A stretch of 64,000 bases of DNA from Delftia tsuruhatensis NBRC 16741 (GCF_001571325.1 NZ_BCTO01000019.1:1-64000); one strand, 5' to 3'. Shown: positions 6,789-15,917, counted from the first letter of the stretch. Translations and numbers: made by a program. Notes: generated by a model from the sequence alone, not told the origin.

Positions 6789-6810
6789 AAAACCTACACA
6801 AAACCTATAC
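6789..6810. repeat. Tandem 11-bp repeats beside the integrase, candidate arm-type sites
   Basis: Two directly abutting copies of AAAACCTAYAC (6789-6799 and 6800-6810) differ at one base. They lie 26 bases upstream of the integrase start. A partial inverted copy, GTGTAG, follows at about 6822-6827. Short direct repeats at this position are typical of integrase arm-binding sites in an attP region, but binding is inferred. Confidence 0.5.
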
Positions 6811-6951
6811 CGAGCGGTGAAGTGTAGACGAGTCCAGGCAAGTGCAGATGAAGCACAAAGGTAAGCGCACGAATGGAATAAATCATTTGCCGACAACCTC
6901 TTGCGCGGCAACCCGGAGATAAATCAAAGGCTTATGAGAGATTCACAGGCA

Positions 6952-7968
6952 ATGAACATCATCATTCTTGACGACTACCAGGACGCCGTACGCAAGCTGG
7001 ACTGTGCGCGGCTGCTGGAGCCGTTCAACGCCAAGGTCTTCACCAATACCGTCAAGGGTGTGGGCCAGCTGTCGGTGCGGTTGCGCGATGCGGACATCAT
7101 CGTGCTGATCCGCGAACGCACGCAGATCAGCCGGCAGTTGCTGGAAAAACTCCCGCGCCTGAAGCTGATCGCGCAGACCGGCAAGGCCGGCGCCCATATC
7201 GATGTGCAGGCCTGCACCGACCAGGGCGTTGCGATTGCCGAGGGCGTGGGCTCACCCATCGCACCGGCCGAGCTGACCTGGTCGCTGATCATGGCGGCAA
7301 CGCGGCGGCTGCCGCAGTACATCGCCAACCTCAAGCACGGCGCATGGCAGCAATCGGGGTTCAAGGCGGCGTCCATGCCCGCCAATTTCGGGCTAGGCAG
7401 CGTGCTGCACGGGCGCACGCTGGGCATCTGGGGGTATGGCCGCATTGGCAGGCTGGTGGGCCACTATGGCCATGCCTTCGGCATGAAGGTTCTGGTCTGG
7501 GGCAGCGAGTCCTCGCGCCAGAAGGCACAGGCCGACGGCTTTTCGGCCGCCGCTTCGCGCGAGGATTTCTTTGCCGAATCCGATGTGCTGTCCATGCATC
7601 TTCGCCTGCATGAGGCCACACGCGGCATCGTCACCGCCCAGGATCTGGCGCGCATGAGACCCACAGCCCTGTTCGTGAACACCTCGCGCGCCGAACTGGT
7701 GGAGGCCGATGCACTGCTGGGCGCGCTCAACCGTGGCCGCCCCGGCCTGGCGGCCGTGGATGTCTTCGAGAGCGAGCCCATTCTCCAGGGCCACGCACTG
7801 CTGCGGCTGGAGAACTGCATCTGCACGCCGCACATCGGCTATGTGGAGCAAGACAGCTATGAGCTGTATTTCCGCGCCGCCTTCGACAATGTGGTGAACT
7901 TCGCTGCAGGCCAGCCCAGCAACATCCTCAATCCCGAGGTGTTCTCAGGCCCGGCACGCGCAGGCTGA
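6952..7968 (+). CDS. D-isomer-specific 2-hydroxyacid dehydrogenase family protein
   Basis: A 338-residue NAD(P)-dependent oxidoreductase of the D-3-phosphoglycerate dehydrogenase superfamily. The nucleotide-binding fold is marked by GIWGYGRIGRLVG. The catalytic triad is visible as Arg in VNTSRAELVE, Glu in DVFESEPI and His in CTPHIGYVE. The substrate is not evident; neighbours give no pathway. The ATG at 6952 (MNIIILDDYQDAVRKL) is chosen because it begins the conserved first strand. Upstream in-frame starts at 6901 (TTG) and 6934 (ATG) lie in the prophage junction and could be read-in sequence. It is the first host gene right of the prophage, so its promoter may have been altered by integration. 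Confidence 0.9.
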   Translation: MNIIILDDYQDAVRKLDCARLLEPFNAKVFTNTVKGVGQLSVRLRDADIIVLIRERTQISRQLLEKLPRLKLIAQTGKAGAHIDVQACTDQGVAIAEGVGSPIAPAELTWSLIMAATRRLPQYIANLKHGAWQQSGFKAASMPANFGLGSVLHGRTLGIWGYGRIGRLVGHYGHAFGMKVLVWGSESSRQKAQADGFSAAASREDFFAESDVLSMHLRLHEATRGIVTAQDLARMRPTALFVNTSRAELVEADALLGALNRGRPGLAAVDVFESEPILQGHALLRLENCICTPHIGYVEQDSYELYFRAAFDNVVNFAAGQPSNILNPEVFSGPARAG

Positions 7969-7973
7969 AGGCC

Positions 7974-8012
7974 GGGTCAGGCGGGCACCTCTCACCCTTC
8001 ACCCGCCTACCC
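7974..8012. terminator. Hairpin between convergent genes
   Basis: GGGT-C-AGGCGGG (7974-7985) pairs with CCCGCCT-ACCC (8002-8012) as an 11-bp stem with one bulge. There is no T tract on either side. Its place between convergent stops at 7968 and 8022 suggests a weak bidirectional terminator. Confidence 0.4.
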
Positions 8013-8021
8013 GATCACGGA

Positions 8022-8837
8022 TCAACGCCCCCCGCCCTGTACAGCATCGCCGCGTGCGGCACTCGCCCGGTGGGCCAGTTCGTCGGCCACGGCCTCGTAG
8101 ACGGCTTGGCGCACCACCGACTCCACCTCTTCGCGCAGGCGCACGACGATGGATCGCGTCTGCTGCTGCACCACCGTGGCGATGGCATCGCGCAGGCGCT
8201 GGTCCAGCACCAGGTCCACGCGCTGCATGAGGCGATGGACCAGATACTCCTCGGTGACCTGCTGCGCGTGGCTGTCCCAGATGGACTCCATGGTGGGCAA
8301 TGCACAGGCGGGTGATGCCCCAGGTGCTCCAGGTGCCGCAGATGCCGGATCCGGCTCGACCCCTTGCGTGGCAGCGTCGGCCTGCACCACCGGCGCGGCA
8401 GGAATAACGTCCTCGATCGGTGCGGCCGGGGCCACCTCTGGCACATCGGCCGGTTCGGCAACTTCGGCCACTTCGAGCAGACGGCTCTCCTGGGCCAGCT
8501 GCATTTCCACGGACGGCGCACTGGGCGGCAGATAGTCGGAATGCACGGGCTGCACTGCAGGCCGCGGGCCCTGTCCAGGCGGCGCAGGCTCGGCGACCAT
8601 GGACCGCTGGGGTTGCAGATCCAGGGGCAGCGGCGGCAGGGACGCGGGCATGGAAACCAGGCCGCGGCGTGGCGCAAGCATGCCTTCGCTCGCCCAGGAA
8701 TCGGTCTCGCCGCTGTGCGGCAGTTCGGACGCAGCGACAGCAGGCGGTTCTGCCACCGGCGACTGCACTGCATCGACCGGCACGACATCGGTGAGCGTGG
8801 GAACAAAGCGTGGCGGGGTTTTGGAGGGAGCACTCAT
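8022..8837 (-). CDS. Hypothetical protein downstream of holC
   Basis: A 271-residue protein with a long low-complexity Pro/Ala/Glu-rich N-terminal region (residues 1-185) and a predicted helical C-terminal part (WDSHAQQVTEEYLVHRLMQRVDLVLDQ onward, to about residue 258). Codons suit this frame better than the alternative open frame 8015-8833, which is very rich in Arg, Trp and Cys. It begins three bases after the holC stop and so is probably cotranscribed with pepA and holC. I do not recognise a function; similar disordered proteins accompany holC in related Burkholderiales, which is recalled knowledge and not shown here. Confidence 0.65.
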   Translation of the reverse strand: MSAPSKTPPRFVPTLTDVVPVDAVQSPVAEPPAVAASELPHSGETDSWASEGMLAPRRGLVSMPASLPPLPLDLQPQRSMVAEPAPPGQGPRPAVQPVHSDYLPPSAPSVEMQLAQESRLLEVAEVAEPADVPEVAPAAPIEDVIPAAPVVQADAATQGVEPDPASAAPGAPGASPACALPTMESIWDSHAQQVTEEYLVHRLMQRVDLVLDQRLRDAIATVVQQQTRSIVVRLREEVESVVRQAVYEAVADELAHRASAARGDAVQGGGR

Positions 8838-8840
8838 GGC

Positions 8841-9272
8841 TTACTCCTTGAGGACCAGGTCATGGCGCTTGATGGAGATCCCCTGCGCCACGTAATGCTT
8901 CCAGCGCTGCCGGGCCAGATGCCGGTCTTCCTCATCGGTGGCAGACACCACTTCAACGACACGCGCAAAGCGCTCGAATCCTTCTGGCACATCGCCGCCC
9001 AGATTGACCAGCATGTCGTGGTGCGGCGCGCTGTCCAGCCGCTCCAGCAGCACAATGGGCGAGAAGGCCACAATGCCGGCCCCATCGCCTTCGACGGCGT
9101 GGGCAAGGAAATCGGTGGGCGAGACACTCCAGAGCCTGGGCGACAAGGTCTTGAGCGACGCGGAAGATCCCAGCACCACCAGTTGCGTGCGATGCCGCAG
9201 TGCCTTGCGCGCAAGACGGCACACATAGGCCAGCTTGTCGGGCGCGTTGAAATGGAACGCCACTTCAGTCAA
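8841..9272 (-). CDS. holC: DNA polymerase III subunit chi
   Basis: A 143-residue protein of normal length for the chi subunit of the clamp loader, which links the polymerase III holoenzyme to single-stranded DNA binding protein. Family features are the N-terminal VAFHFNAPDKLAYVCRLARK, the LWSVSPTDFLAH segment and RFARVVEVVSATDEEDRHLAR near the C-terminus. It lies 45 bases downstream of pepA in the same direction, the classical pepA-holC arrangement, and three bases upstream of the next gene. Confidence 0.92.
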   Translation of the reverse strand: MTEVAFHFNAPDKLAYVCRLARKALRHRTQLVVLGSSASLKTLSPRLWSVSPTDFLAHAVEGDGAGIVAFSPIVLLERLDSAPHHDMLVNLGGDVPEGFERFARVVEVVSATDEEDRHLARQRWKHYVAQGISIKRHDLVLKE

Positions 9273-9317
9273 GCGACGCTCCTTTCGCGCAGGCCCGTGC
9301 GGATGGGGACGATGCCA

Positions 9318-10919
9318 TCAGGCCTGCTCCGGCTGGACTGCTGCGGCTGCCTTGCGGCGGCTGGCAGAGCCGGCCTTGGGCGCCGCAACCGACTTGGGCG
9401 CGCCGGCCCTGGATGGCGCCTTGCCGGCATCGACGCTGGCCAGCAGGTAGTGCAGCAGCAGGCCCACGGGGCGGCCCGTGCCGCCCTTGGCGGCGCCGCT
9501 CTTCCAGGCCGTGCCGGCGATGTCCAGATGAGCCCAGGGAATGTCTCCCACGAAGCGCTGCAGGAACTTGGCCGCCGTGACCGCACCACCTGCGCGGCCT
9601 GCCACATTGCCCATGTCGGCGAAATTGCTCTTGAGGCCTTCGCCATACTCCTCGTCCAGCGGCATGCGCCAGCACGGGTCGAGCGCGGCATCGCCCGCCT
9701 GCTCCAGCGCACGGGCCAGCTCGTCGCTGGGCGAGAACATGCCGCTGCGCAGCCCGCCCAGGGCGATGACGCAGGCACCGGTCAGCGTGGCGATGTCCAC
9801 CATGGCGCGGGGCTTGAAGCGGGCGGCGTAGGTCAGCGCATCGCAGAGCACGAGGCGGCCTTCGGCATCGGTGTTGAGGATTTCTATGGTCTGGCCACTC
9901 ATGCTGGTGACCACGTCGCCCGGCTTGACGGCTGCGCCTCCGGGCATGTTCTCGGAGGCCGGAATGAGCCCGACCACGTTGATGGCCGGCTGCAGCTGGG
10001 CCAGCGCCTGGAACACGCCCAGCACGCTGGCGGCACCGCCCATGTCGAACTTCATCTCGTCCATTTCGGCGGCAGGCTTGAGCGAGATGCCGCCGGTATC
10101 GAAGGTAATGCCCTTGCCCACCAGCACCACGGGCGCGGCGCCCTTGGCGCCGCCGTTGTAGTGCAGCTCGATGAAGCGCAGCGGCTGCTCCGACCCCTGG
10201 GCCACGGCCATGAAGGCGCCCATGCCGAGCTTGGCGACTTCGGCGGGGCCGTGGATCTTGCAGCTGATGCCGGGCAGCTTGGCCAGGGCACGGGCTGCGT
10301 CGGCCAGCAGCATGGGAGTGGCGTGGTTGGCCGGGCGATTGGCCCATTCGCGCGCCAGGGCCATGCCTTCGGCCTGGGCCACGGCGATCTTGAAAGCGGC
10401 GGCGATGCCGCCCTTGTCCCCGCCCTTGTCCCCGCTCTTGTCGCCGGACTTGCCGGACGCGGCACTGGCGCCCGTCGCCGCGATCACCAGCTTCTTGAGC
10501 GCCACAGGCTTGGCCTGGGGCTTGGTGTGGGTATAGCTGTAGCAGGCATCGGCCGCGGCCACCACCGCTGCTGCAACAGCGCCACCCGTGGCCTCGAAGC
10601 CGAAGCACAGCACGGCCTTGCCAACGCCGCTTGCCTTGAGGGCCGAGCCTGCGCCTGCCACCGCCTGGCGCACGTCGCGGGCCGAGCCGCTGCCCGCGCC
10701 CAGCAGCACGACGCGGCGGGCGGCCACGGCCGGCAGGCCGTACAGTGCCAACTGCTTGCCGGCTGCCGTTTCGAAATCTCCGGCCTTGACCGCGTGAGCG
10801 ACCAGGGTGGACAGCGCGTCGCTGCCCGTGGCCGTGGCTTCGGTCACCAGCACCAACAACAGGTCACACTTTTCACGTACTGCAGCGGCAGTCGTCAACG
10901 GCTTCAGTTCAAAGTTCAT
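9318..10919 (-). CDS. pepA: Leucyl aminopeptidase PepA
   Basis: A 533-residue M17 family dinuclear metallopeptidase that removes N-terminal Leu and other residues in the cytoplasm. The metal and active-site signatures are [30 protein letters not shown] and [14 protein letters not shown]. The C-terminus has an Ala/Lys-rich extension ([18 protein letters not shown]). An internal low-complexity insertion near residue 150 ([17 protein letters not shown]) is unusual for the family. The start at 10919 (MNFELKPL) has AAAGGAAAA upstream; the in-frame codons to 10958 cross into lptF. Its start is only 23 bases from the divergent lptF start. Confidence 0.95.
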   Translation of the reverse strand: MNFELKPLTTAAAVREKCDLLLVLVTEATATGSDALSTLVAHAVKAGDFETAAGKQLALYGLPAVAARRVVLLGAGSGSARDVRQAVAGAGSALKASGVGKAVLCFGFEATGGAVAAAVVAAADACYSYTHTKPQAKPVALKKLVIAATGASAASGKSGDKSGDKGGDKGGIAAAFKIAVAQAEGMALAREWANRPANHATPMLLADAARALAKLPGISCKIHGPAEVAKLGMGAFMAVAQGSEQPLRFIELHYNGGAKGAAPVVLVGKGITFDTGGISLKPAAEMDEMKFDMGGAASVLGVFQALAQLQPAINVVGLIPASENMPGGAAVKPGDVVTSMSGQTIEILNTDAEGRLVLCDALTYAARFKPRAMVDIATLTGACVIALGGLRSGMFSPSDELARALEQAGDAALDPCWRMPLDEEYGEGLKSNFADMGNVAGRAGGAVTAAKFLQRFVGDIPWAHLDIAGTAWKSGAAKGGTGRPVGLLLHYLLASVDAGKAPSRAGAPKSVAAPKAGSASRRKAAAAVQPEQA

Positions 10920-10942
10920 AATCGGCGTTTTCCTTTCAGCCA

Positions 10943-12070
10943 ATGTTATTCGATTCATCCATACGCAAAGAGCTGGCCCGCAGCTTCGGTGCCACGGTCG
11001 TGGTGCTGATCACGGTCGTCATGACCATGATGCTGATCCGCACGTTGGGTCAGGCTTACAAGGGCAATGTCAGCCCTTCCGACGTTCTGCTGGTCATGGG
11101 ATATACGGTGCTTGGCCAGTTGCCCACCATCCTGGGCCTGGGACTTTTCGTGGCCGTGGTCGGCTCGCTGTCGCGCATGTACCGCGACAGCGAGATGGTG
11201 ATCTGGTTCGCCGCAGGCCAGGGACTGGCCAGCCTGCTGCGCCCGCTGCTGCGCTTTGCCTGGCCGGTACTGGCCGTGATCGCCGTGCTGGGCCTGGGCA
11301 TCCTGCCCTGGGCCAATCAGCAGATCGAGCAGATCAAGACCCAGTTCGAGCAGCGCAGCGACATCGACCGCATCGCTCCCGGTGAGTTCCAGGAGTCTGC
11401 CGGCGGCTCGCGCGTGTTCTTCATCGACAAGGACGTGCCCAGCGCCACCGCTGCCAACAATGTGTTCATCGTGGCCAATGAGCGCGGGCGCGAGTCCGTG
11501 ACCTCGGCGCGCGGGGCGCGGCTGGAAGTGGTCAAGGGCGAACGCATGGCCGTGCTGACCGACGGCCAGCGCATGGAGACGCAGACCAGCGACGGCTCGG
11601 TGAAGATCAGCGAGTTCAAGGAATACGGCACGCAGCTCGGCAGCGGCAACAATCTGGCCGCCGCCGAGGAAATGGCCGCGCGCAGCACGTACACGCATGA
11701 GCTGCTGCCGCGCACCGAACCCATCTACCGCGCCGAACTGGGCTGGCGCATAGGCCTGCCTCTGGCGGCGCTGAATTTCGTGATCCTGGGCCTGGCCGTG
11801 GCCAGCGTGAACCCGCGTGCCGGTGGCAGCGGCAGCCTCATGCTCGCGCTGTTCGCCTTCATCGTGTACTACAACCTCATGACGCTGGGCGAGAACTGGG
11901 TGGCCTCGGGCAAGCTGAGCATGCCCGCCATGACGGCCTTGCTGCACGGCGGCACGTTGCTGCTGGCGCTGCTGGTGCTGCTGGTGCGGCACAGGCGCTG
12001 GTCGCCGCGCGATCTGTGGCGCAGGCCCTGCAAGCCGACTGCCCTGGACGACGCGAAGGCGGTGCCATGA
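10943..12070 (+). CDS. lptF: LPS export permease LptF
   Basis: A 375-residue inner-membrane protein of the YjgP/YjgQ family. With LptG and the LptB ATPase it extracts lipopolysaccharide from the inner membrane. Membrane segments flank a periplasmic beta-jellyroll region: LVVL-type hydrophobic stretches near residues 15-35, 55-75 and 100-120 and again at 275-360, with the soluble part around residues 130-265. It is followed by lptG with an ATGA overlap. The ATG at 10943 begins the typical [15 protein letters not shown]. No Shine-Dalgarno sequence is visible before it. Confidence 0.95.
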   Translation: MLFDSSIRKELARSFGATVVVLITVVMTMMLIRTLGQAYKGNVSPSDVLLVMGYTVLGQLPTILGLGLFVAVVGSLSRMYRDSEMVIWFAAGQGLASLLRPLLRFAWPVLAVIAVLGLGILPWANQQIEQIKTQFEQRSDIDRIAPGEFQESAGGSRVFFIDKDVPSATAANNVFIVANERGRESVTSARGARLEVVKGERMAVLTDGQRMETQTSDGSVKISEFKEYGTQLGSGNNLAAAEEMAARSTYTHELLPRTEPIYRAELGWRIGLPLAALNFVILGLAVASVNPRAGGSGSLMLALFAFIVYYNLMTLGENWVASGKLSMPAMTALLHGGTLLLALLVLLVRHRRWSPRDLWRRPCKPTALDDAKAVP

Positions 12071-13179
12071 TGAGAGTTCTGAGAAACCTGCTGTACCGCG
12101 ACATCATCGCGGCCGTCGGCTATGTGACGCTGGCCTTCCTGGCGCTGTTCTTCTTCTTCGATCTGGTCGATGAGTTGCGATGGGTCGGGCGCGGCGGCGA
12201 CAACGGCTACAAGATCACGCACGCGCTGCTTTTCGTGGTGCTGCGCATTCCCAGCCACCTGTACGAGCTGATGCCCATCACCGTGCTGATCGGCACCATC
12301 TACGTGATGGCGCGCTTTGCCCAGAGTTCGGAATTCACCATCATGCGCACCAGCGGCATGGGCCCCTGGCTGGCGCTGCGCACGCTGATGGTGCTGGGCC
12401 TGGGCTTTGTGCTGGTCACCTTCGGCACCGGCGACTACCTGGCACCTGCGGCCGAGAACGCGGGCCAGAACATACGCGCCATCCACCTGGCCCAGCTGTC
12501 ACGCGGGGCCACGGGTGCCTGGCTCAAGGAGCGCCAGGGCGATCATTCCATTGCCATCAACGTGCGTGCCATTCGCGGGCCGGGCGATTTCTCGAATGTG
12601 CGCATCTTCGACTTTGACGGCCAGGGCCGCATCTCTGCCCAGATCCATGCGGAATCGGCGCAGGTGAGCGAAGACGGAGAATCCTGGATGCTCCAGGGCG
12701 TGCAGGCCAGCCGCCTGACGGCCAAGCCCGACGGCGGCATGGTGCTGCAGCGCGAGAAAGAAGACAGCATGAACTGGAAGACGGGCATCAGCGCCGAGAT
12801 GGTCTCGGCCGCTTTGCTCAAGCCCGATCGCATGTCCACCATCTCGCTGTTCCAGTATGTGCGCCACCTGGAAGCCAACGGCCAGGCTGCGCAGAAGTAC
12901 GAGATCGAGTTCTGGCGCAAGGTCTTCTACCCGATGAGCTGCCTGGTGATGGTGGTGCTGGCCCTGCCTTTCGCCTACCTGCATTTCCGCTCGGGCGGCA
13001 TCGCGGCCTATGTGTTCGGCGGCGTCATGGCCGGCATCAGCTTCTTCCTGCTGAACAACGTGTTCGGCTACATCGGCACGCTGCAGACCTGGTCGCCCTG
13101 GCTGACCGCTGCGGCGCCGGGCCTGCTCTACAGCCTTCTTTCATTGACGGCCTTCACCTGGCTGGTGCTGCGCCGCTAG
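12067..13179 (+). CDS. lptG: LPS export permease LptG
   Basis: A 370-residue partner of LptF with the same topology: N-terminal membrane segments (YRDIIAAVGYVTLAFLALFF, LYELMPITVLIGTIYVMA), a central periplasmic domain and C-terminal membrane segments (FYPMSCLVMVVLALPFAYLH, GVMAGISFFLLNNVFGYIG). The start overlaps the lptF stop as ATGA; two adjacent ATG codons (12067, 12070) are possible starts. The pair forms a coupled two-gene unit for LPS transport to the outer membrane. Confidence 0.95.
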   Translation: MMRVLRNLLYRDIIAAVGYVTLAFLALFFFFDLVDELRWVGRGGDNGYKITHALLFVVLRIPSHLYELMPITVLIGTIYVMARFAQSSEFTIMRTSGMGPWLALRTLMVLGLGFVLVTFGTGDYLAPAAENAGQNIRAIHLAQLSRGATGAWLKERQGDHSIAINVRAIRGPGDFSNVRIFDFDGQGRISAQIHAESAQVSEDGESWMLQGVQASRLTAKPDGGMVLQREKEDSMNWKTGISAEMVSAALLKPDRMSTISLFQYVRHLEANGQAAQKYEIEFWRKVFYPMSCLVMVVLALPFAYLHFRSGGIAAYVFGGVMAGISFFLLNNVFGYIGTLQTWSPWLTAAAPGLLYSLLSLTAFTWLVLRR

Positions 13180-13189
13180 GACCGTTGCC

Positions 13190-13603
13190 GTGCAAAACGA
13201 GACAACATCTGCCGGCAGGACCGGACTGATCCTGCTGGCACACGGCTCGCGCGACGCCTTGTGGCGCCAACCCATCGAGGCCGTGCTGAAGGCCGTTCAG
13301 CAGACGCATCCCCAATCCCTGGCCGCCTGCGCCTACCTGGAGGCCTGCGCGCCCGACCTGCCCACTGCCGCGCGCGGGCTGGTCGAGGCCGGCGCCACGC
13401 ACATCACCGTGCTGCCCCTGTTCCTTGGCACGGGCAAGCATGCGCGCGAGGACATCCCGAAGCTGGTGCAGGAGATAAGCGATACCCATCCGCAGGTGGC
13501 CGTGGACCTGCAGCCGGCCGTGGGCGAGCATCCGCGTGTCACGGCCCTGCTGGCAGAACTGGCACTGGTGGCCACGGAGCCCCGTGGCGCACCGGGAAGC
13601 TGA
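13190..13603 (+). CDS. cbiX: CbiX-type sirohydrochlorin chelatase (short form)
   Basis: A 137-residue protein of the CbiX/SirB family, about half the size of the two-domain enzymes, so of the short homodimer type. Signature elements are LILLAHGSRDALWR near the N-terminus, the VLPLFLGTGKHAREDIP segment with its metal-binding His, and VDLQPAVGEHPRV. It would insert Fe or Co into sirohydrochlorin for siroheme or cobalamin. Siroheme serves sulfite reductase, which fits its place immediately before the sulfur regulator cysB. The start is GTG at 13190, ten bases after the lptG stop. Confidence 0.85.
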   Translation: MQNETTSAGRTGLILLAHGSRDALWRQPIEAVLKAVQQTHPQSLAACAYLEACAPDLPTAARGLVEAGATHITVLPLFLGTGKHAREDIPKLVQEISDTHPQVAVDLQPAVGEHPRVTALLAELALVATEPRGAPGS

Positions 13604-13640
13604 AATAACGAATCGCTTCTTTATATAAATGCAGCATAAT
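13601..13640 (+). promoter_or_regulatory. AT-rich promoter or operator region before cysB
   Basis: A short AT-rich island in GC-rich sequence contains a perfect 8-bp palindrome TTATATAA (13621-13628) and a CATAAT hexamer (13635-13640) resembling a -10 box. A -35 box is not clear. It lies 28-67 bases before the cysB start and partly over the cbiX stop, and could hold a promoter and an autoregulatory CysB site. Confidence 0.35.
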
Positions 13641-13667
13641 GGCGCGCAGCACCCTGCTGTCACCGCC

Positions 13668-14609
13668 ATGAACCTGCACCAATTCCGATTCGTCCAAGAA
13701 GCGGCGCGCCGCAACCTCAACCTCACCGAGGCGGCCAAGGCCCTGCATACCTCGCAGCCCGGCGTCTCCAAGGCCATCATCGAGCTGGAGGAAGAGCTGG
13801 GCATCGACATCTTTGCGCGCCACGGCAAGCGCCTCAAGCGCATCACCGAACCCGGCCTGGAGGTGCTCAAGAGCATCGAGCTCATCATGCGCGAGATCGG
13901 AAATCTCAAGCGCATCGGCGAGCAGTACAGCGCCCAGGACAGCGGCACGCTGTCGATTGCCACCACCCACACACAGGCCCGTTACGTGCTTCCGCCTGCC
14001 GTGGCACGGCTGCGCGACCTGTATCCCAAGGTCACGATCAGCCTGCACCAGGCCACTCCGGCAGAGGTGGCGCGCATGGTCATCGACGAGGTGGCCGACA
14101 TCGGCATGGCCACCGAATCCCTGGCCGACTACCCCGATCTCGTCACCCTGCCCTGCTACGAATGGCAGCACGTGCTGGTCATGCCCACAGGCCACCCGCT
14201 GGCGCAGAAAGAGCGCATCACGCTGGACGACATCGCCCACGAATCGCTGATCACCTACCACCCTTCGTTCACGGGTCGCGGCAAGATCGACCAGGCCTTT
14301 GCCACGCGCCGCCTGCGTCCGCGCATCGTGCTGGAGGCCATTGACTCCGACGTGATCAAGACCTATGTGCGCCTGGGCCTGGGCATCGGCATCGTGGCCG
14401 AAATGGCCATGCGCGACGACCCGGTCAATGACCTGGTCGTGCGCCCCATGGGCCACCTGTTCGGCCAGAGCGTGGCACGCGTGGCCATCAAGCGCGGCGC
14501 CTACCTGCGCAATTTCGTCTACCGATTCGCCGAACTGCTCAGCGACCGCCTGACGCGCGATCTCATCATGCGCGCCATGAACGGCCACGTGCACGACTAC
14601 GAACTCTGA
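13668..14609 (+). CDS. cysB: CysB-type LysR transcriptional regulator
   Basis: A 313-residue LysR-family protein with an N-terminal winged helix-turn-helix (MNLHQFRFVQEAARRNLNLT, then AKALHTSQPGVSKAIIELEE) and the CysB effector domain (TTHTQARYVLP, the TTHTQARY segment binding the inducer in CysB proteins). It activates sulfate assimilation genes in response to N- or O-acetylserine. The start at 13668 is the family start; the upstream in-frame ATG at 13629 would overlap the AT-rich regulatory region. The preceding cbiX gene fits a sulfur and siroheme theme. Confidence 0.93.
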   Translation: MNLHQFRFVQEAARRNLNLTEAAKALHTSQPGVSKAIIELEEELGIDIFARHGKRLKRITEPGLEVLKSIELIMREIGNLKRIGEQYSAQDSGTLSIATTHTQARYVLPPAVARLRDLYPKVTISLHQATPAEVARMVIDEVADIGMATESLADYPDLVTLPCYEWQHVLVMPTGHPLAQKERITLDDIAHESLITYHPSFTGRGKIDQAFATRRLRPRIVLEAIDSDVIKTYVRLGLGIGIVAEMAMRDDPVNDLVVRPMGHLFGQSVARVAIKRGAYLRNFVYRFAELLSDRLTRDLIMRAMNGHVHDYEL

Positions 14610-14667
14610 TCCTCCGCCCCACCGGACCTGCAGTGCGGGTCCGCTCCCGCTGTCCGCTGTTTCCGCC

Positions 14668-15834
14668 ATGACTTCTGCCACGCCCCGCACGCCCGCCTTC
14701 CCCAGCCGCCTGCCCCATGTGGGCACGACCATCTTCACCACCATGTCGGCCCTGGCCGCCGAGCACCAAGCGGTGAACCTGGGCCAGGGCTTTCCCGATT
14801 TCGGCTGCGACCCCAGGCTGGTCGATGCCGTCACGGCCGCCATGCAGGCCGGCCACAACCAGTACCCGCCCATGCCCGGCCTGCCCCAGCTGCGCCAGGC
14901 CATGGCCGACAAGATGCAGGCGCTGTACGGCCGCAGCTACGATGCGGGCACCGAGATCACGGTCACGGCCGGCGCCACGCAGGCCATCCTCACCGCCATC
15001 CTGGCCACCGTGCATGCTGGCGACGAGGTCATCGTGCTCGACCCCTGCTACGACAGCTACGTGCCCAACATCGAGCTGGCCGGCGGCGTGCCCGTGCGCG
15101 TACCGTTGACGCCGGGCAGCTTCAAGCCCGACTTCGCCAAAATTGCCGCCGCCATCACGCCGCGCACCCGGCTTTTGATCATCAACAGCCCGCACAACCC
15201 CAGCGCCACCATCTGGAGCGATGCCGAGATGCTGCAGCTGCAGGAGCTGCTGGCGCCCACCGACGTGCTGCTGATCAGCGACGAGGTCTACGAGCACATG
15301 GTCTACGACGGCCGCCAGCACCAGAGCGCCGCGCGCTTTGCCGGCCTGGCGGCGCGCGCCTTCATCGTCTCCAGCTTCGGCAAGACCTACCATGTCACGG
15401 GCTGGAAGGTGGGCACCGTCGCCGCGCCGGCCGCACTCACGGCCGAGTTCCGCAAGGTCCACCAGTTCAACGTCTTCACCGTCAACACGCCCATGCAGGC
15501 GGGCTTGGCCAGCTACATGGCCGACCCCGCGCCCTATCTTCAGCTGCCCGCCTTCTACCAGGCCAAGCGCGACCTGTTCCGCCAGGGCCTGGAAGGCTCG
15601 CGCCTGCGCCTGCTGCCCACGGCGGGAACCTACTTCGTCTGCGCCGACATCTCGGCCGTGTCGGACCTGGACGAAGCCGCGTTCTGCCAGTGGCTGGTCA
15701 AGGAACACGGCGTGGCCGCCATCCCGCTGTCGGCCTTCTATGGCGACGGCTTCGACCAGCGCGTGGTGCGCTTTTGCTTTGCCAAGCAGGACAGCACGCT
15801 GCGCGCGGCACTGGATCGGCTGCGCAAACTCTGA
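14668..15834 (+). CDS. ybdL: PLP-dependent aminotransferase, methionine aminotransferase-like
   Basis: A 388-residue fold-type I aminotransferase. The cofactor Lys (about residue 239) lies in SSFGKTYHVTGWKVG, the substrate Asn/His pair in NSPHNPSATIW, and the N-terminal part has LGQGFPDFGCDP. The closest family by pattern is YbdL/KAT-like methionine or kynurenine aminotransferase. It is transcribed downstream of cysB with a 58-base gap containing a weak hairpin. A role in methionine salvage is plausible beside a sulfur regulator but is inferred. Confidence 0.85.
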   Translation: MTSATPRTPAFPSRLPHVGTTIFTTMSALAAEHQAVNLGQGFPDFGCDPRLVDAVTAAMQAGHNQYPPMPGLPQLRQAMADKMQALYGRSYDAGTEITVTAGATQAILTAILATVHAGDEVIVLDPCYDSYVPNIELAGGVPVRVPLTPGSFKPDFAKIAAAITPRTRLLIINSPHNPSATIWSDAEMLQLQELLAPTDVLLISDEVYEHMVYDGRQHQSAARFAGLAARAFIVSSFGKTYHVTGWKVGTVAAPAALTAEFRKVHQFNVFTVNTPMQAGLASYMADPAPYLQLPAFYQAKRDLFRQGLEGSRLRLLPTAGTYFVCADISAVSDLDEAAFCQWLVKEHGVAAIPLSAFYGDGFDQRVVRFCFAKQDSTLRAALDRLRKL

Positions 15835-15864
15835 GGTTTGTGGGCGAGCGGGCCTGCAGCCCCG

Positions 15865-15883
15865 GATAATGAGAAGCATTCTC
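15865..15883. promoter_or_regulatory. Fur box
   Basis: The 19-base site GATAATGAGAAGCATTCTC matches the classical Fur consensus GATAATGATAATCATTATC at 16 of 19 positions. It lies 35 bases before the AraC-family gene at 15918. Iron-dependent repression of the regulator and its linked receptor is the obvious reading. Confidence 0.78.
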
Positions 15884-15917
15884 GAATCCAGCTGCGGGCC
15901 TTTTGTTCCGCTCACCC

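Larger units (their letters stand above)
1..6900. mobile_element. Right end of an integrated prophage (partial)
   Basis: A run of short, tightly packed rightward genes (RdgC-like, H-NS-like, DNA methyltransferase, AlpA-like, several unknowns) ends against a leftward tyrosine integrase at 5489-6763. Ordinary chromosomal genes begin with a dehydrogenase at 6952. The element continues past the left edge of the window, so no structural, lysis or replication genes are visible, and the integration core cannot be identified because its second copy would lie outside. No tRNA is seen at the right junction. The right boundary is placed between 6764 and 6951 by inference only. Confidence 0.85.

Noticed and set aside
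6764-6951. A tRNA or tRNA 3' end as the prophage attachment site
   Set aside because: No cloverleaf, CCA end or T-arm pattern can be found in the interval.
8015-8833. An alternative leftward frame overlapping the gene at 8022-8837
   Set aside because: Its product is dominated by Arg, Trp, Cys and Pro, while the chosen frame gives a helical C-terminal region and starts three bases after holC.
8364-11009. A rightward open frame of about 880 codons antisense to pepA, holC and the next gene
   Set aside because: It crosses three genes and their gaps with low-complexity Gly/His/Arg composition, the pattern of a GC-rich shadow frame.
14623-14643. CGGACC/GGTCCG hairpin between cysB and the aminotransferase gene
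   Set aside because: The stem is only six bases with a nine-base loop and no T tract, so it is not convincing as a terminator.
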